From NCBI GenBank assembly GCA_942491945.1, contig CALODD010000035.1:1-64000 (forward strand): a DNA stretch of 64,000 bases. Reading direction: 5' to 3'. The notes under the pieces are model-generated. The model did not search any database. It saw nothing but the letters and a program-made list of their open reading frames with translations, and was not told the origin of the DNA. The position numbers and the translations under genes are program-made. Positions within the stretch are counted from its first letter, which is position 1, and each line of letters starts with the position of its first letter. The stretch comes from JAJDYQ01 sp942491945. Lineage in GTDB: Bacteria; Pseudomonadota; Gammaproteobacteria; JAJDYQ01. Shown here in pieces: positions 42,458 to 50,820 of the stretch.

Positions 42458-43303
42458 ATGGTTGATGGTCAGGAAAAACAGTCTGCAGTGAGCGATTCAA
42501 AAGAGATCGGCTTTAGTTACGAAGAACAGGTCAAAAGCGACCAGTTTATTGCCTTACAGGGCCAGGTCAGTCAGTGTCTTGATGAACGCCGTGGTTTAAT
42601 CGAATCACGCAATCTTTATATCAAACTCATGATTGCTTCATGGGCAATCACTGTATTTGTGGTGTTTATTTATCCTGGCATTCAGGAGTCACGACTGGAA
42701 AAGCAGGATATCCGAAAACAGGCGCTAAGAGCCGCCGCACAACATACCAGTTCAGCTCCACAGCGTGGCTGCAAACCTTGTGCTGATCAGACAACAGAGA
42801 TATCGCCACTCGCTTCGCCAAAAGAGTATCTGCAACACCTGGAAAAGAAACTGGGTAAATCGAAAGCAGTGCCAGCAGCCGATCTATCACCTTTAGTCAC
42901 ACAACAGACACTGCCTGCCGAATCGGAACAATCAGAGGAGAAGACCACTGTCCCAGTTCTGATTGAACAGATTGTTAAACAGACTGTATTCGAGTGGAGT
43001 ATTGCCTGGGAACTACAAAACTCTGAACGCTATTTATCCTACTATGGGAAACGTTTTATTCCCGAGAATGGAACCACGTTATATAAATGGAAAAATCAAC
43101 GCCGCGATAGAGTTGAAAAACCAACTTCTATTCGTATCAGGATAGATGATCTCATCGTGACTGATTTTCAGAATGGACAGGCTACTGTTGAGTTTATACA
43201 GCACTATATGACGCCGAATTATAAGGACGTCGCGCATAAACGCATGATTTTTGTGAAAGAAGACAAGCAATGGAAAATTATTCGAGAAATTGTTCTCGGA
43301 TAA
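42458..43303 (+). CDS. Membrane-anchored protein with Cds6-like C-terminal domain
   Basis: 281 residues. One membrane helix at about 51-69 (LMIASWAITVFVVFIYPG), a coiled or disordered periplasmic linker, then a C-terminal domain at about 175-281: SIAWELQNSERYLSYYGKRF, VEFIQHYMTPNY and KRMIFVKEDKQWKI. This resembles the NTF2-like Cds6 C-terminal domain attached to some L,D-transpeptidases and tetratricopeptide proteins. No catalytic domain is present. It is divergent from parC and its stop abuts that of murB. Confidence 0.72.
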   Translation: MVDGQEKQSAVSDSKEIGFSYEEQVKSDQFIALQGQVSQCLDERRGLIESRNLYIKLMIASWAITVFVVFIYPGIQESRLEKQDIRKQALRAAAQHTSSAPQRGCKPCADQTTEISPLASPKEYLQHLEKKLGKSKAVPAADLSPLVTQQTLPAESEQSEEKTTVPVLIEQIVKQTVFEWSIAWELQNSERYLSYYGKRFIPENGTTLYKWKNQRRDRVEKPTSIRIRIDDLIVTDFQNGQATVEFIQHYMTPNYKDVAHKRMIFVKEDKQWKIIREIVLG

Positions 43304-44320
43304 TTAAGGCAGGATATTCACCTCTGGTTCCAGGTTAATTCCGAGGTGTCGAGCAACGCTTTCCTGTATATCACTCACCAGTTGCATCATGTCTTCGCCA
43401 GATGCGTGATTATGATTTATCAGTACAAGTGCATGCTGCTCATGCACACCACAGGTCTCTCGTCGATGACCTTTCCAGCCACTTCTTTCTATCAACCAGC
43501 CAGCCGGAACTTTAACCTGCTGATTCGGCTGAGGGTAAGCCGGCATGTCAGGATACTCTGATTTCAATTCCTGATACCGCCCTTCGGTTACAATCGGGTT
43601 CTTAAAAAAACTCCCTGCATTCGGTAGTACCGCTGGGTCCGGTAATTTCGAAGAACGAATTTCAATGACCGTCTGTGCGACATCATGGATACTCGGGGAG
43701 GGATTGCCGGAACTTGCCAGTTTCTCAGCAATCGCACCGTAACTGGTATTTAACACATGATTCTGAGTAGTTAATGCAAAGGTCACTGACGTGATTACCC
43801 ATTTGCCCTTTTCCTTGTGTTTGAAGATTGAACTTCGATAAGAAAACTCACATTCAGAGATTTTAAAACAACGTTCCTGACCATCAGAAATGCGTATCGC
43901 TTTCACTGCTATCACATGATCAGATAACTCTACACCGTACGCCCCAATGTTCTGTACAGGTGCCGCACCGACCGTACCCGGTATCAATGCCAGGTTTTCA
44001 AGCCCGCCATAATTTTGTTCCACACACCACATCACGAACTCATGCCAGTTCTCACCGGCCATGGCGGTAACGTGGACACAATCATCCTGATGACTTTCAG
44101 AGATACCTCTCAGTTCAGGCTGCAAAACCAAACCAGTGAAAGTTGATTGCCTGAATAGCAGATTACTACCACCACCGAGGATAAGAGATGGCGTTGTTTC
44201 GGATAAAACCTCTTGTAGATCTGAGATGTTATCTACGGAGCAATACTCTTCTGCCACACATTCAATAGCAAAGGTATTTCGCTGCTTTAATGAAACCTGT
44301 GATTCAATTTTCACTGACAT
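43304..44320 (-). CDS. murB: UDP-N-acetylenolpyruvoylglucosamine reductase
   Basis: 338 residues, type I MurB. FAD-binding motifs GGGSNLLF, NLALIPGTVGAAPVQNIGAYG and catalytic region PNAGSFFKNP, with the C-terminal AGWLIERSGWKG. It reduces the enolpyruvyl group to form UDP-MurNAc in peptidoglycan synthesis, using NADPH. The start follows the parE stop by 18 nt, suggesting a parE-murB transcript. Confidence 0.95.
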   Translation of the reverse strand: MSVKIESQVSLKQRNTFAIECVAEEYCSVDNISDLQEVLSETTPSLILGGGSNLLFRQSTFTGLVLQPELRGISESHQDDCVHVTAMAGENWHEFVMWCVEQNYGGLENLALIPGTVGAAPVQNIGAYGVELSDHVIAVKAIRISDGQERCFKISECEFSYRSSIFKHKEKGKWVITSVTFALTTQNHVLNTSYGAIAEKLASSGNPSPSIHDVAQTVIEIRSSKLPDPAVLPNAGSFFKNPIVTEGRYQELKSEYPDMPAYPQPNQQVKVPAGWLIERSGWKGHRRETCGVHEQHALVLINHNHASGEDMMQLVSDIQESVARHLGINLEPEVNILP

Positions 44321-44338
44321 AAGTCAGAACATGACAGG

Positions 44339-46225
44339 CTACACAATAGCCTTATCACCCTTCTTCTCCAACCATGCGCGTCGATCAGATGCACGCTTCT
44401 TAGCGAGTAACATATCCATCATACGATTCGTTTTATCACCCGCATCCAGAGTCAACTTAACCAGGCGTCGAGTATCCGGTGACATCGTCGACTCGCGCAG
44501 CTGCTTTGGACTCATCTCACCCAGACCTTTAAAGCGAGTAATACTGATTTTACCTTTACGCTTTTCAGCTTTTATACGATCTAGAATGCCTTCACGTTCT
44601 GCCTCATCAAGCGCATAGAACACATCCTTACCAACATCGATGCGAAATAATGGCGGCATAGCGACATGCACATGACCAGCTTCGACCAGTGGTCTAAAGT
44701 GTCTGACAAATAAAGCACAAAGTAGTGTAGCGATATGTAGGCCATCTGAATCAGCATCAGCCAAAATACAAACTTTACCGTAACGTAAGCTCTTTAAATC
44801 TCCCAACCCGGGCTCAACACCAATCGCAACTGAAATATCATGCACTTCCTGAGAAGCTAATACCTGATCCGGTGAAACCTCCCATGTATTCAGAATTTTC
44901 CCACGCAACGGCATGATGGCCTGAAACTCTCGATCACGTGCCTGTTTCGCTGAACCACCAGCAGAGTCACCTTCTACCAGGAACAATTCGGTTCGACCTA
45001 AATCTTGCGAGCTACAGTCAGCCAGCTTACCGGGTAATGCCGGTCCGGCAGTGACGCGCTTACGAACTACCTTCTTACCCGCTTTTAATCGTTTATGTGC
45101 ATTGGCAATGGCAAGTTGTGCAATACCTTCACCAGCTTCCGGATGCTGGTTTAACCAGAGGCTGAAGGCATCTTTAACTACACCCGATACAAAGGCGGCA
45201 CTCTCTCGTGAAGATAAACGTTCTTTTGTCTGACCAGAGAATTGAGGATCAGCCATTTTAATTGACAGAATGTAGCTACATTTATCCCAGACATCATCTG
45301 GTGTTATTTTCACACCGCGCGGTAACAGGTTTCGAAATTCACAGAACTCGCGAACTGCTTCTGTTAGACCAGTCCGCAAGCCATTTACATGAGTGCCACC
45401 CTGCGCAGTCGGAATTAAGTTCACATAGCTTTCAGTAATTAACTCGCCACCTTCAGGAAGCCATTGAACCGCCCAGTCTACTGCTTCTTTTTCGCCACTC
45501 AAGCTGCCAAGAAATGGTTCATCGGGAAGTACTTCGAAACCCTGTAGTGCTCCGGTTAAATAATCCTGGAGACCATCTTCGTAATACCACTCTTCTTTAT
45601 CTTTACCCTTCTCATCGTGAAAACGAATCAATAAGCCGGGACATAAAACTGCCTTCGCACGAAGGACATGCTTGAGCCTGGGTAGGGAAAAATTAACCGA
45701 ATCAAAATACTTACCATCAGGCCAGAAGTGAATCGTAGTACCCGTATTTCGTTTACCGACATCTCCAACAACTTTCAGGTTCGAAGACTTCTTGCCACCC
45801 TTGAAGGTAATCTTGTGTTCCTTGCCAGCTCGTCGAACAAATACTTCAAGGTTCTTTGACAATGCATTAACAACGGATACACCAACACCGTGGAGTCCAC
45901 CAGAGAACTGATAATTCTTATCTGAAAATTTACCACCGGCATGAAGTTTGGTAAGAATAACTTCTACACCAGGGATTTTTTGTTGAGGATGGAGATCGAC
46001 CGGCATACCTCGACCATCATCAATGACCTCCAGGGACCCATCTTTAAATAACGTCACATCGATTTTTTTCGCGTGCCCTGCAATCGCTTCGTCAACGCTA
46101 TTATCAATCACTTCCTGAGCAAGATGATTAGGTCGGGTGGTATCGGTATACATGCCCGGGCGTTTACGGACAGGTTCTAAACCACTTAAAACCTCGATTG
46201 CCGAGGCATCATATTGATCTACCAT
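44339..46225 (-). CDS. parE: DNA topoisomerase IV subunit B
   Basis: 628 residues, the ParE length (GyrB is about 800). GHKL ATPase motifs VIDNSVDEA, DDGRGMPVD and GGLHGVGVSVVNALS. TOPRIM region: VEGDSAGGSAKQARDREFQ and ADADSDGLHI, with the metal aspartates. It supplies ATP hydrolysis to topoisomerase IV. It sits 6 nt after the CNP1-like gene and 18 nt before murB. Confidence 0.97.
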   Translation of the reverse strand: MVDQYDASAIEVLSGLEPVRKRPGMYTDTTRPNHLAQEVIDNSVDEAIAGHAKKIDVTLFKDGSLEVIDDGRGMPVDLHPQQKIPGVEVILTKLHAGGKFSDKNYQFSGGLHGVGVSVVNALSKNLEVFVRRAGKEHKITFKGGKKSSNLKVVGDVGKRNTGTTIHFWPDGKYFDSVNFSLPRLKHVLRAKAVLCPGLLIRFHDEKGKDKEEWYYEDGLQDYLTGALQGFEVLPDEPFLGSLSGEKEAVDWAVQWLPEGGELITESYVNLIPTAQGGTHVNGLRTGLTEAVREFCEFRNLLPRGVKITPDDVWDKCSYILSIKMADPQFSGQTKERLSSRESAAFVSGVVKDAFSLWLNQHPEAGEGIAQLAIANAHKRLKAGKKVVRKRVTAGPALPGKLADCSSQDLGRTELFLVEGDSAGGSAKQARDREFQAIMPLRGKILNTWEVSPDQVLASQEVHDISVAIGVEPGLGDLKSLRYGKVCILADADSDGLHIATLLCALFVRHFRPLVEAGHVHVAMPPLFRIDVGKDVFYALDEAEREGILDRIKAEKRKGKISITRFKGLGEMSPKQLRESTMSPDTRRLVKLTLDAGDKTNRMMDMLLAKKRASDRRAWLEKKGDKAIV

Positions 46226-46231
46226 AGTTAA

Positions 46232-46801
46232 CTAAAAGCTACGACTATCGGAAGGAATTGTATCTGGATATCTCACTCTTTCGAGTATTTCATGTTTAAG
46301 TAAGGCATTTCTATCTGAATCACACAAGTACGCGGTAATATAATCTCGTCTATAATCCAAACCAGTCCCACCCCGCTGCTTTACCACTTTCCATTGAGGT
46401 TCTGATAACTCATAAAAAGTGCCTTTTCCCGTTCCATAGGCATAGGTGACATACTCCCTAGTATCACAACGAAAGCCTTCGAAAAATACATTTTGATATC
46501 CGCTTCTGGACACAATAACACTTGTTACTCGCACTGCCACCTGGTCTATCCCAATTTGGATTGAATCTGGATCTATGTAGTAGTCAAAAACAGCATCAGG
46601 CGTATCCACATGCACCTTCAATAACTTATTATTTACAGGGTATGCTGGTAAATCTATAACATCTTCGCGAAACTCCCATTCTTTGATATTTTTTGTATCG
46701 ACAATGCCATCTATCTCTAGATCTTTAAGATGTTCGTTTGTTTGCAGGTAAGCTACGCTGGGTACAAAAAGCAAAAAAGAGAATACAAACAAGTATCTCA
46801 C
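46232..46801 (-). CDS. CNP1-like secreted protein
   Basis: 189 residues. Signal peptide MRYLFVFSFLLFVPSVAYLQ, then a domain with LPAYPVNNKLLKVHV, FDYYIDPDSIQIG, VRVTSVIVSRSGYQNVFFEGFRC and W at the end, matching the CNP1-like family of periplasmic proteins. Function is unknown. It is the gene before parE, spaced 6 nt, and follows DUF3501 by 82 nt. Confidence 0.82.
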   Translation of the reverse strand: MRYLFVFSFLLFVPSVAYLQTNEHLKDLEIDGIVDTKNIKEWEFREDVIDLPAYPVNNKLLKVHVDTPDAVFDYYIDPDSIQIGIDQVAVRVTSVIVSRSGYQNVFFEGFRCDTREYVTYAYGTGKGTFYELSEPQWKVVKQRGGTGLDYRRDYITAYLCDSDRNALLKHEILERVRYPDTIPSDSRSF

Positions 46802-46883
46802 TGACGTTCCCCACTATTACAACGCACATAGACTAGTACGCCTAGCCGTGGACAGCAAGCGCTATCAGTTGTTGAAACAGAGT

Positions 46884-47468
46884 CTACGAAAGGTCTGCTG
46901 TCAAAGATTCTCGTATAGAAGCAGACACAGGCGTCACGACTTGCGCATAATTTGCCAGATCACTACCCATATTCAGACCTGCGCCATTCTTTAACGATTC
47001 CACCATACCCGCATCCAGCTCAAAACGAGAAAAATGAACAGCTGAAGTCTTACCATCCTCAGTACGTTCCAGGTCTTCATCAGATATCGCGAAACTCTTA
47101 TCGTGCCCCTCGACCTGAACCCAGACCTGATCTTCGATACCCACCAGTTGAGTCAGTGCCTGTTTACGCTCTTCGACATCGTCGTATTCGATCATCATGG
47201 TTGCCTTAAAATTTGTACCATCTGGGATTAGTGGGTTGTAAGCATCTAGCTCTTCCTGAATTCCATCCGCCTCAAAGATTTTTTCGATACGCAACATTTC
47301 CTGAATCTGATAGTGCATCGTCAGGCGATCTTCAAAATAAAGCGCCAGATGCTCGCCAATTCGGACATGACGATTTTGTTTATGTGCCAATACTTCTGCA
47401 CGAAACTCCGCACGTTTTTCAGAGTACTCTTCCAGGCTAAACAGGTCTGCTCTTGTTAATTTTTCCAT
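46884..47468 (-). CDS. DUF3501-family protein
   Basis: 194 residues, soluble. LTRADLFSLEEYSEKRAEFR at the start, then GEHLALYFEDRLTMHYQIQEMLR are hallmarks of DUF3501. These genes accompany a rubrerythrin and a heterodisulfide-reductase-like Fe-S protein in many proteobacteria, the order seen here. The family is thought to act with that redox pair, but its activity is not known. It starts 9 nt after the Fe-S gene. Confidence 0.9.
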   Translation of the reverse strand: MEKLTRADLFSLEEYSEKRAEFRAEVLAHKQNRHVRIGEHLALYFEDRLTMHYQIQEMLRIEKIFEADGIQEELDAYNPLIPDGTNFKATMMIEYDDVEERKQALTQLVGIEDQVWVQVEGHDKSFAISDEDLERTEDGKTSAVHFSRFELDAGMVESLKNGAGLNMGSDLANYAQVVTPVSASIRESLTADLS

Positions 47469-47477
47469 TATTCTTCC

Positions 47478-48812
47478 TTAAATTCCGTATGCCTGCCGTA
47501 GTAGTGATATTGGGGTCTCTGCCGCCATACCATCTTCCATGCCATTCTGTATTTGCGCTCCAGCCATCGGACAATCACTACCATAGTGATCAGCTTCCGC
47601 GCGTTGTACCTGACTGATTATCGGGCGACAGATCCTTTTTGAGATTTCGTGAAACTCTTTCTTCACGGCGTAAGTTCCATCGTGTCCGGAGCAACGCTCA
47701 ATCATTTTCACCTGAGTATCCTGAATCAATTCCAGAATCTCCCGTGTTTTTGGACCAATTTTCTGCACACGTTGATGACAGGCCGCATGGTAAGCCACAT
47801 TACCGAGGGAAGTTTTAAAATCAGTTTTCAGTGCGCCCTCTTTATGACGCAGCATTAAATATTCGAATGGATCGTAGATCGCCTGACTCACCTTAATCAC
47901 GTCAGGATCATCCGGAAACATCAGCGGTAATTCCTGTTTAAACATCAAAACGCAAGACGGCACTGGCGCCATGATATCCCAGCCTTCATCAACCAGTTTC
48001 GATAACATGGGAATATTTGTGTTTTTAGCAGCTTCCACTGAGTCCAGATCACCCAGCTCCAGCTTCGGCATTCCGCAGCATTGTTCTTTATCGGCCAGTT
48101 TCACAACCACATCGTTGTGCTGCAAAACTTTGATTAAATCTTCACCTAACTCTGGATCGTTGTGATTGGCATAGCAGGTGGCAAAGATCGCAATCTTACC
48201 TGTGGTCTCGCCTGCTGGTTTTACTGCCGACTCATCAACAGACATTCCCTTAGCACGCTTACGTAATGTCTTGCTGTGATATTCAGGAACAACGGCATCC
48301 TTGTGAATACCCAGTACATTCTCTGTGATACCACGCATGGCCTTGCTCTTATTGGCTGCGTTACCAATCTGATTAATAACTGGAATACCCATGAATGAAC
48401 CCATGGTATCGGTCGAAGACAGCATGTTGTCGCGGAACGATACACCCTCTTTCTTAAATTTGACCGCTTTGGCTCTAAGCATGAGGTGAGGAAAATCGAC
48501 ATTCCACTCGTGCGGTGGCACATAAGGGCATTTGGTTAAGTAACAAAGATCACATAGATAGCAATGATCGACGACCTTGATGTAATCTTTCTTATCAACA
48601 CCATCGACTTCCATGGTTTCCGACTCATCAACCAGATCGAACAAGGTCGGAAATGAATTACACAGGCTCACACAGCGGCGACAGCCATGACAAATGTCAT
48701 AAACGCGTTCTAACTCCGCGTTAAGCTTGTCTTCATCCCAGAAATCCGGGTTTTTCCAGTCCAGGGCGTGGCGTGTGGGTGCTTCGAGTGAACCTTCTTG
48801 TATATGTGCCAT
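47478..48812 (-). CDS. Heterodisulfide reductase-like (4Fe-4S) iron-sulfur oxidoreductase
   Basis: 444 residues. Two N-terminal 4Fe-4S motifs (CHGCRRCVSLC and CYLCDLCYLTKCPY), then CCG-type domains: ATCYAN...CCGMP and YHAACHQ...ERCSGHDGTY. This is the GlpC/HdrD architecture, which passes electrons between clusters and a partner. No flavin domain is present. It lies between rubrerythrin and DUF3501 on one strand; the conserved trio suggests peroxide or oxidative-stress reduction, an inference. Confidence 0.9.
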   Translation of the reverse strand: MAHIQEGSLEAPTRHALDWKNPDFWDEDKLNAELERVYDICHGCRRCVSLCNSFPTLFDLVDESETMEVDGVDKKDYIKVVDHCYLCDLCYLTKCPYVPPHEWNVDFPHLMLRAKAVKFKKEGVSFRDNMLSSTDTMGSFMGIPVINQIGNAANKSKAMRGITENVLGIHKDAVVPEYHSKTLRKRAKGMSVDESAVKPAGETTGKIAIFATCYANHNDPELGEDLIKVLQHNDVVVKLADKEQCCGMPKLELGDLDSVEAAKNTNIPMLSKLVDEGWDIMAPVPSCVLMFKQELPLMFPDDPDVIKVSQAIYDPFEYLMLRHKEGALKTDFKTSLGNVAYHAACHQRVQKIGPKTREILELIQDTQVKMIERCSGHDGTYAVKKEFHEISKRICRPIISQVQRAEADHYGSDCPMAGAQIQNGMEDGMAAETPISLLRQAYGI

Positions 48813-48854
48813 TGGGGTATGCGCTATTTATTTGATCTCTAATGACGTAGAAAT

Positions 48855-48879
48855 CAGAGAGCGATTAACTCGCCCTCTG
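48855..48879 (-). terminator. Hairpin between rubrerythrin and the Fe-S gene
   Basis: 9-bp stem (48871-48879 with 48855-48863, one G-U pair) and 7-nt loop, 21 nt after the rubrerythrin stop. No T run follows, so it is more likely an mRNA-stabilising or partial-termination hairpin that would keep rubrerythrin levels above the downstream genes. Confidence 0.45.
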
Positions 48880-48899
48880 AAATCCGACAAACAACCTGG

Positions 48900-49331
48900 T
48901 TAACCGTCCAGGCCGTCCAGAGCTTTCTGGAAGCGGTTAGCGTGAGAACGCTCAGCCTTAGCCAGAGTCTCAAACCAGTCAGCAATCTCGTCGAAATTTT
49001 CGTCACGAGCTGTCTTTGCCATGCCAGGATACATATCAGTGTACTCATGAGTTTCACCAGCAATGGAAGCCTTCAGGTTATCTGAAGTGCCACCGATTGG
49101 CAGACCAGTTGCTGGATCGCCTGTCTCTTCCAGGTATTCCAGATGACCGTGTGCGTGGCCAGTTTCGCCTTCAGCGGTTGAACGGAAAACAGCAGCAACA
49201 TCGTTATAGCCTTCAACATCAGCTTTTGCTGCGAAGTACAGGTAACGACGGTTAGCCTGAGATTCGCCTGCGAAAGCGTCCTTCAGGTTCTGTTCTGTAT
49301 TACTATCTTTCAGACCCATGGTCCTCTCCAT
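48900..49331 (-). CDS. Rubrerythrin (diiron domain only)
   Basis: 143 residues. Ferritin-like four-helix diiron site: E in AGESQANRRY, ExxH in EGETGHAHGH, E in AGETHEYTDMY, and ExxH in KAERSHANRF. The C-terminal rubredoxin domain of classical rubrerythrin (C-x2-C pairs) is absent, so electrons must come from another protein, plausibly the adjacent Fe-S oxidoreductase. It reduces hydrogen peroxide. The gene has a good GGAGAGG site and clean codons, suggesting high expression. Confidence 0.93.
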   Translation of the reverse strand: MERTMGLKDSNTEQNLKDAFAGESQANRRYLYFAAKADVEGYNDVAAVFRSTAEGETGHAHGHLEYLEETGDPATGLPIGGTSDNLKASIAGETHEYTDMYPGMAKTARDENFDEIADWFETLAKAERSHANRFQKALDGLDG

Positions 49332-49587
49332 TTTATTAATAGAAATTTCGAAATTCCTAATCCGACAGGATCAAATCGTCCCATCGAACAGGCGCTGACA
49401 TATCTATCAGCTGAGTCGAACTTTAGGCGTCGACCAGTAATTATTCAATTCAATTTTCTTCGCCGAATGATTCATTTTTACGAATAATCATTTGCTGACA
49501 TTTTAATATGAAAAAACCAACAGTCATTGACCGGCCGCACTGAAATCGCTACGGTTGCGCACCACGTGAAAGCGCACAGGTTTTAGC

Positions 49588-49836
49588 ATGCCCGCAAAGA
49601 AAAAAACGGCCTCCGCCCCCGATTTTGAACAGTCCATGAACGAGCTGGAAGAACTAGTCGAAGCCATGGAATCAGGAAAGCTGAGCCTTGAGCAGTCTAT
49701 GGAACACTTTGAGCGCGGTATCAAGCTTACAAAGAACTGCCAGAAATCTCTCACAGAGGCAGAGCAGCGCGTACAGATCCTAATGAAAGAAGCCGGCCAG
49801 GAAAAGCTGGTCGATTTCGAGCCAGACGAAGAATAA
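49588..49836 (+). CDS. xseB: Exodeoxyribonuclease VII small subunit
   Basis: 82 residues. FEQSMNELEELVEAMESGKLSLEQSMEHFERGI and LTEAEQRVQIL match XseB. It partners with XseA (not in the window) to degrade single-stranded DNA. It starts the xseB-ispA-dxs set; ispA begins 2 nt after its stop. The 256 nt before it hold no gene that I can support. Confidence 0.95.
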   Translation: MPAKKKTASAPDFEQSMNELEELVEAMESGKLSLEQSMEHFERGIKLTKNCQKSLTEAEQRVQILMKEAGQEKLVDFEPDEE

Positions 49837-49838
49837 GA

Positions 49839-50726
49839 ATGGCAGATTTCAAAATCTTTATGCGTGACAGCCAGTCACGCGTTGAACAGGCGCTTGCCGG
49901 TTATTTACCCGCTGCTGATACGATTCCGAACCAGCTCCATGAAGCCATGCGCTATTCCACGCTGGATGGGGGGAAACGTGTACGCCCAATGTTGGTGTAT
50001 GCAGCAGGCCAGGCCGTCAGCGCTGACGATAATATGCTTAACGCATCTGCCTGCGCCATCGAGATGATCCATGTCTATTCACTCATCCATGATGACCTCC
50101 CCGCTATGGATGATGATGATTTACGTCGGGGGCGTCCGACCTGTCACAAAGCCTTTGATGATGCGACCGCTATTCTGGCCGGTGACTCCTTACAGCCATT
50201 AGCCTTTGAAATAATCTCCCGAGAAACAAATCTCGCAGCCGAAAGTCGAATCCGGATTATTCAAACACTCGCTCATGCCAGTGGCTCAATCGGTATGGCC
50301 GGTGGGCAGGCGATTGACCTGGAATCTGAAGGCAAACAATTATCTCTGGATCAACTCGAAGAAATGCACAGTAAAAAAACCGGTGCATTAATCCGAGCTG
50401 CAATCCAGATGGGCGCCTTGTGCGATCCCAATATTAGCGATGATGATCTTGAGGCACTGGACACCTTTGGCCGAAGCATAGGACTTGCCTTTCAAATCCA
50501 GGACGACATCCTCGATGAAACGGCAGATACGGAAAAACTGGGTAAGCCGCAAGGTTCAGATAGAGAAAAAGACAAGTCGACATTTATATCGCTCTGTGGC
50601 CTGGATGAATCACGACAACGGGCGAACGACTTGCTGAAACAGGCCATCGACGCACTTAAACCTTTGCAAGGTGATACCAACCAGCTTGTAAATCTGGCGA
50701 ACTATATTGTTCAGAGAGACTATTAA
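49839..50726 (+). CDS. ispA: Farnesyl diphosphate synthase (polyprenyl synthetase)
   Basis: 295 residues. First aspartate-rich motif DDLPAMDDDD and second DDILD, with GGKRVRPML and LIHDD nearby. It condenses isopentenyl diphosphate with dimethylallyl and geranyl diphosphates to make farnesyl diphosphate, upstream of quinones and undecaprenyl carriers. It is coupled to xseB, and dxs follows 94 nt later. Confidence 0.94.
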   Translation: MADFKIFMRDSQSRVEQALAGYLPAADTIPNQLHEAMRYSTLDGGKRVRPMLVYAAGQAVSADDNMLNASACAIEMIHVYSLIHDDLPAMDDDDLRRGRPTCHKAFDDATAILAGDSLQPLAFEIISRETNLAAESRIRIIQTLAHASGSIGMAGGQAIDLESEGKQLSLDQLEEMHSKKTGALIRAAIQMGALCDPNISDDDLEALDTFGRSIGLAFQIQDDILDETADTEKLGKPQGSDREKDKSTFISLCGLDESRQRANDLLKQAIDALKPLQGDTNQLVNLANYIVQRDY

Positions 50727-50820
50727 GCAGCAAAATTCCACCTAATATTGCCTGTTTCTATACCCATTATTAGCACATTCTGATGATGCAATTCTCAGCG
50801 TAGTAACCGATAATCCGCCT

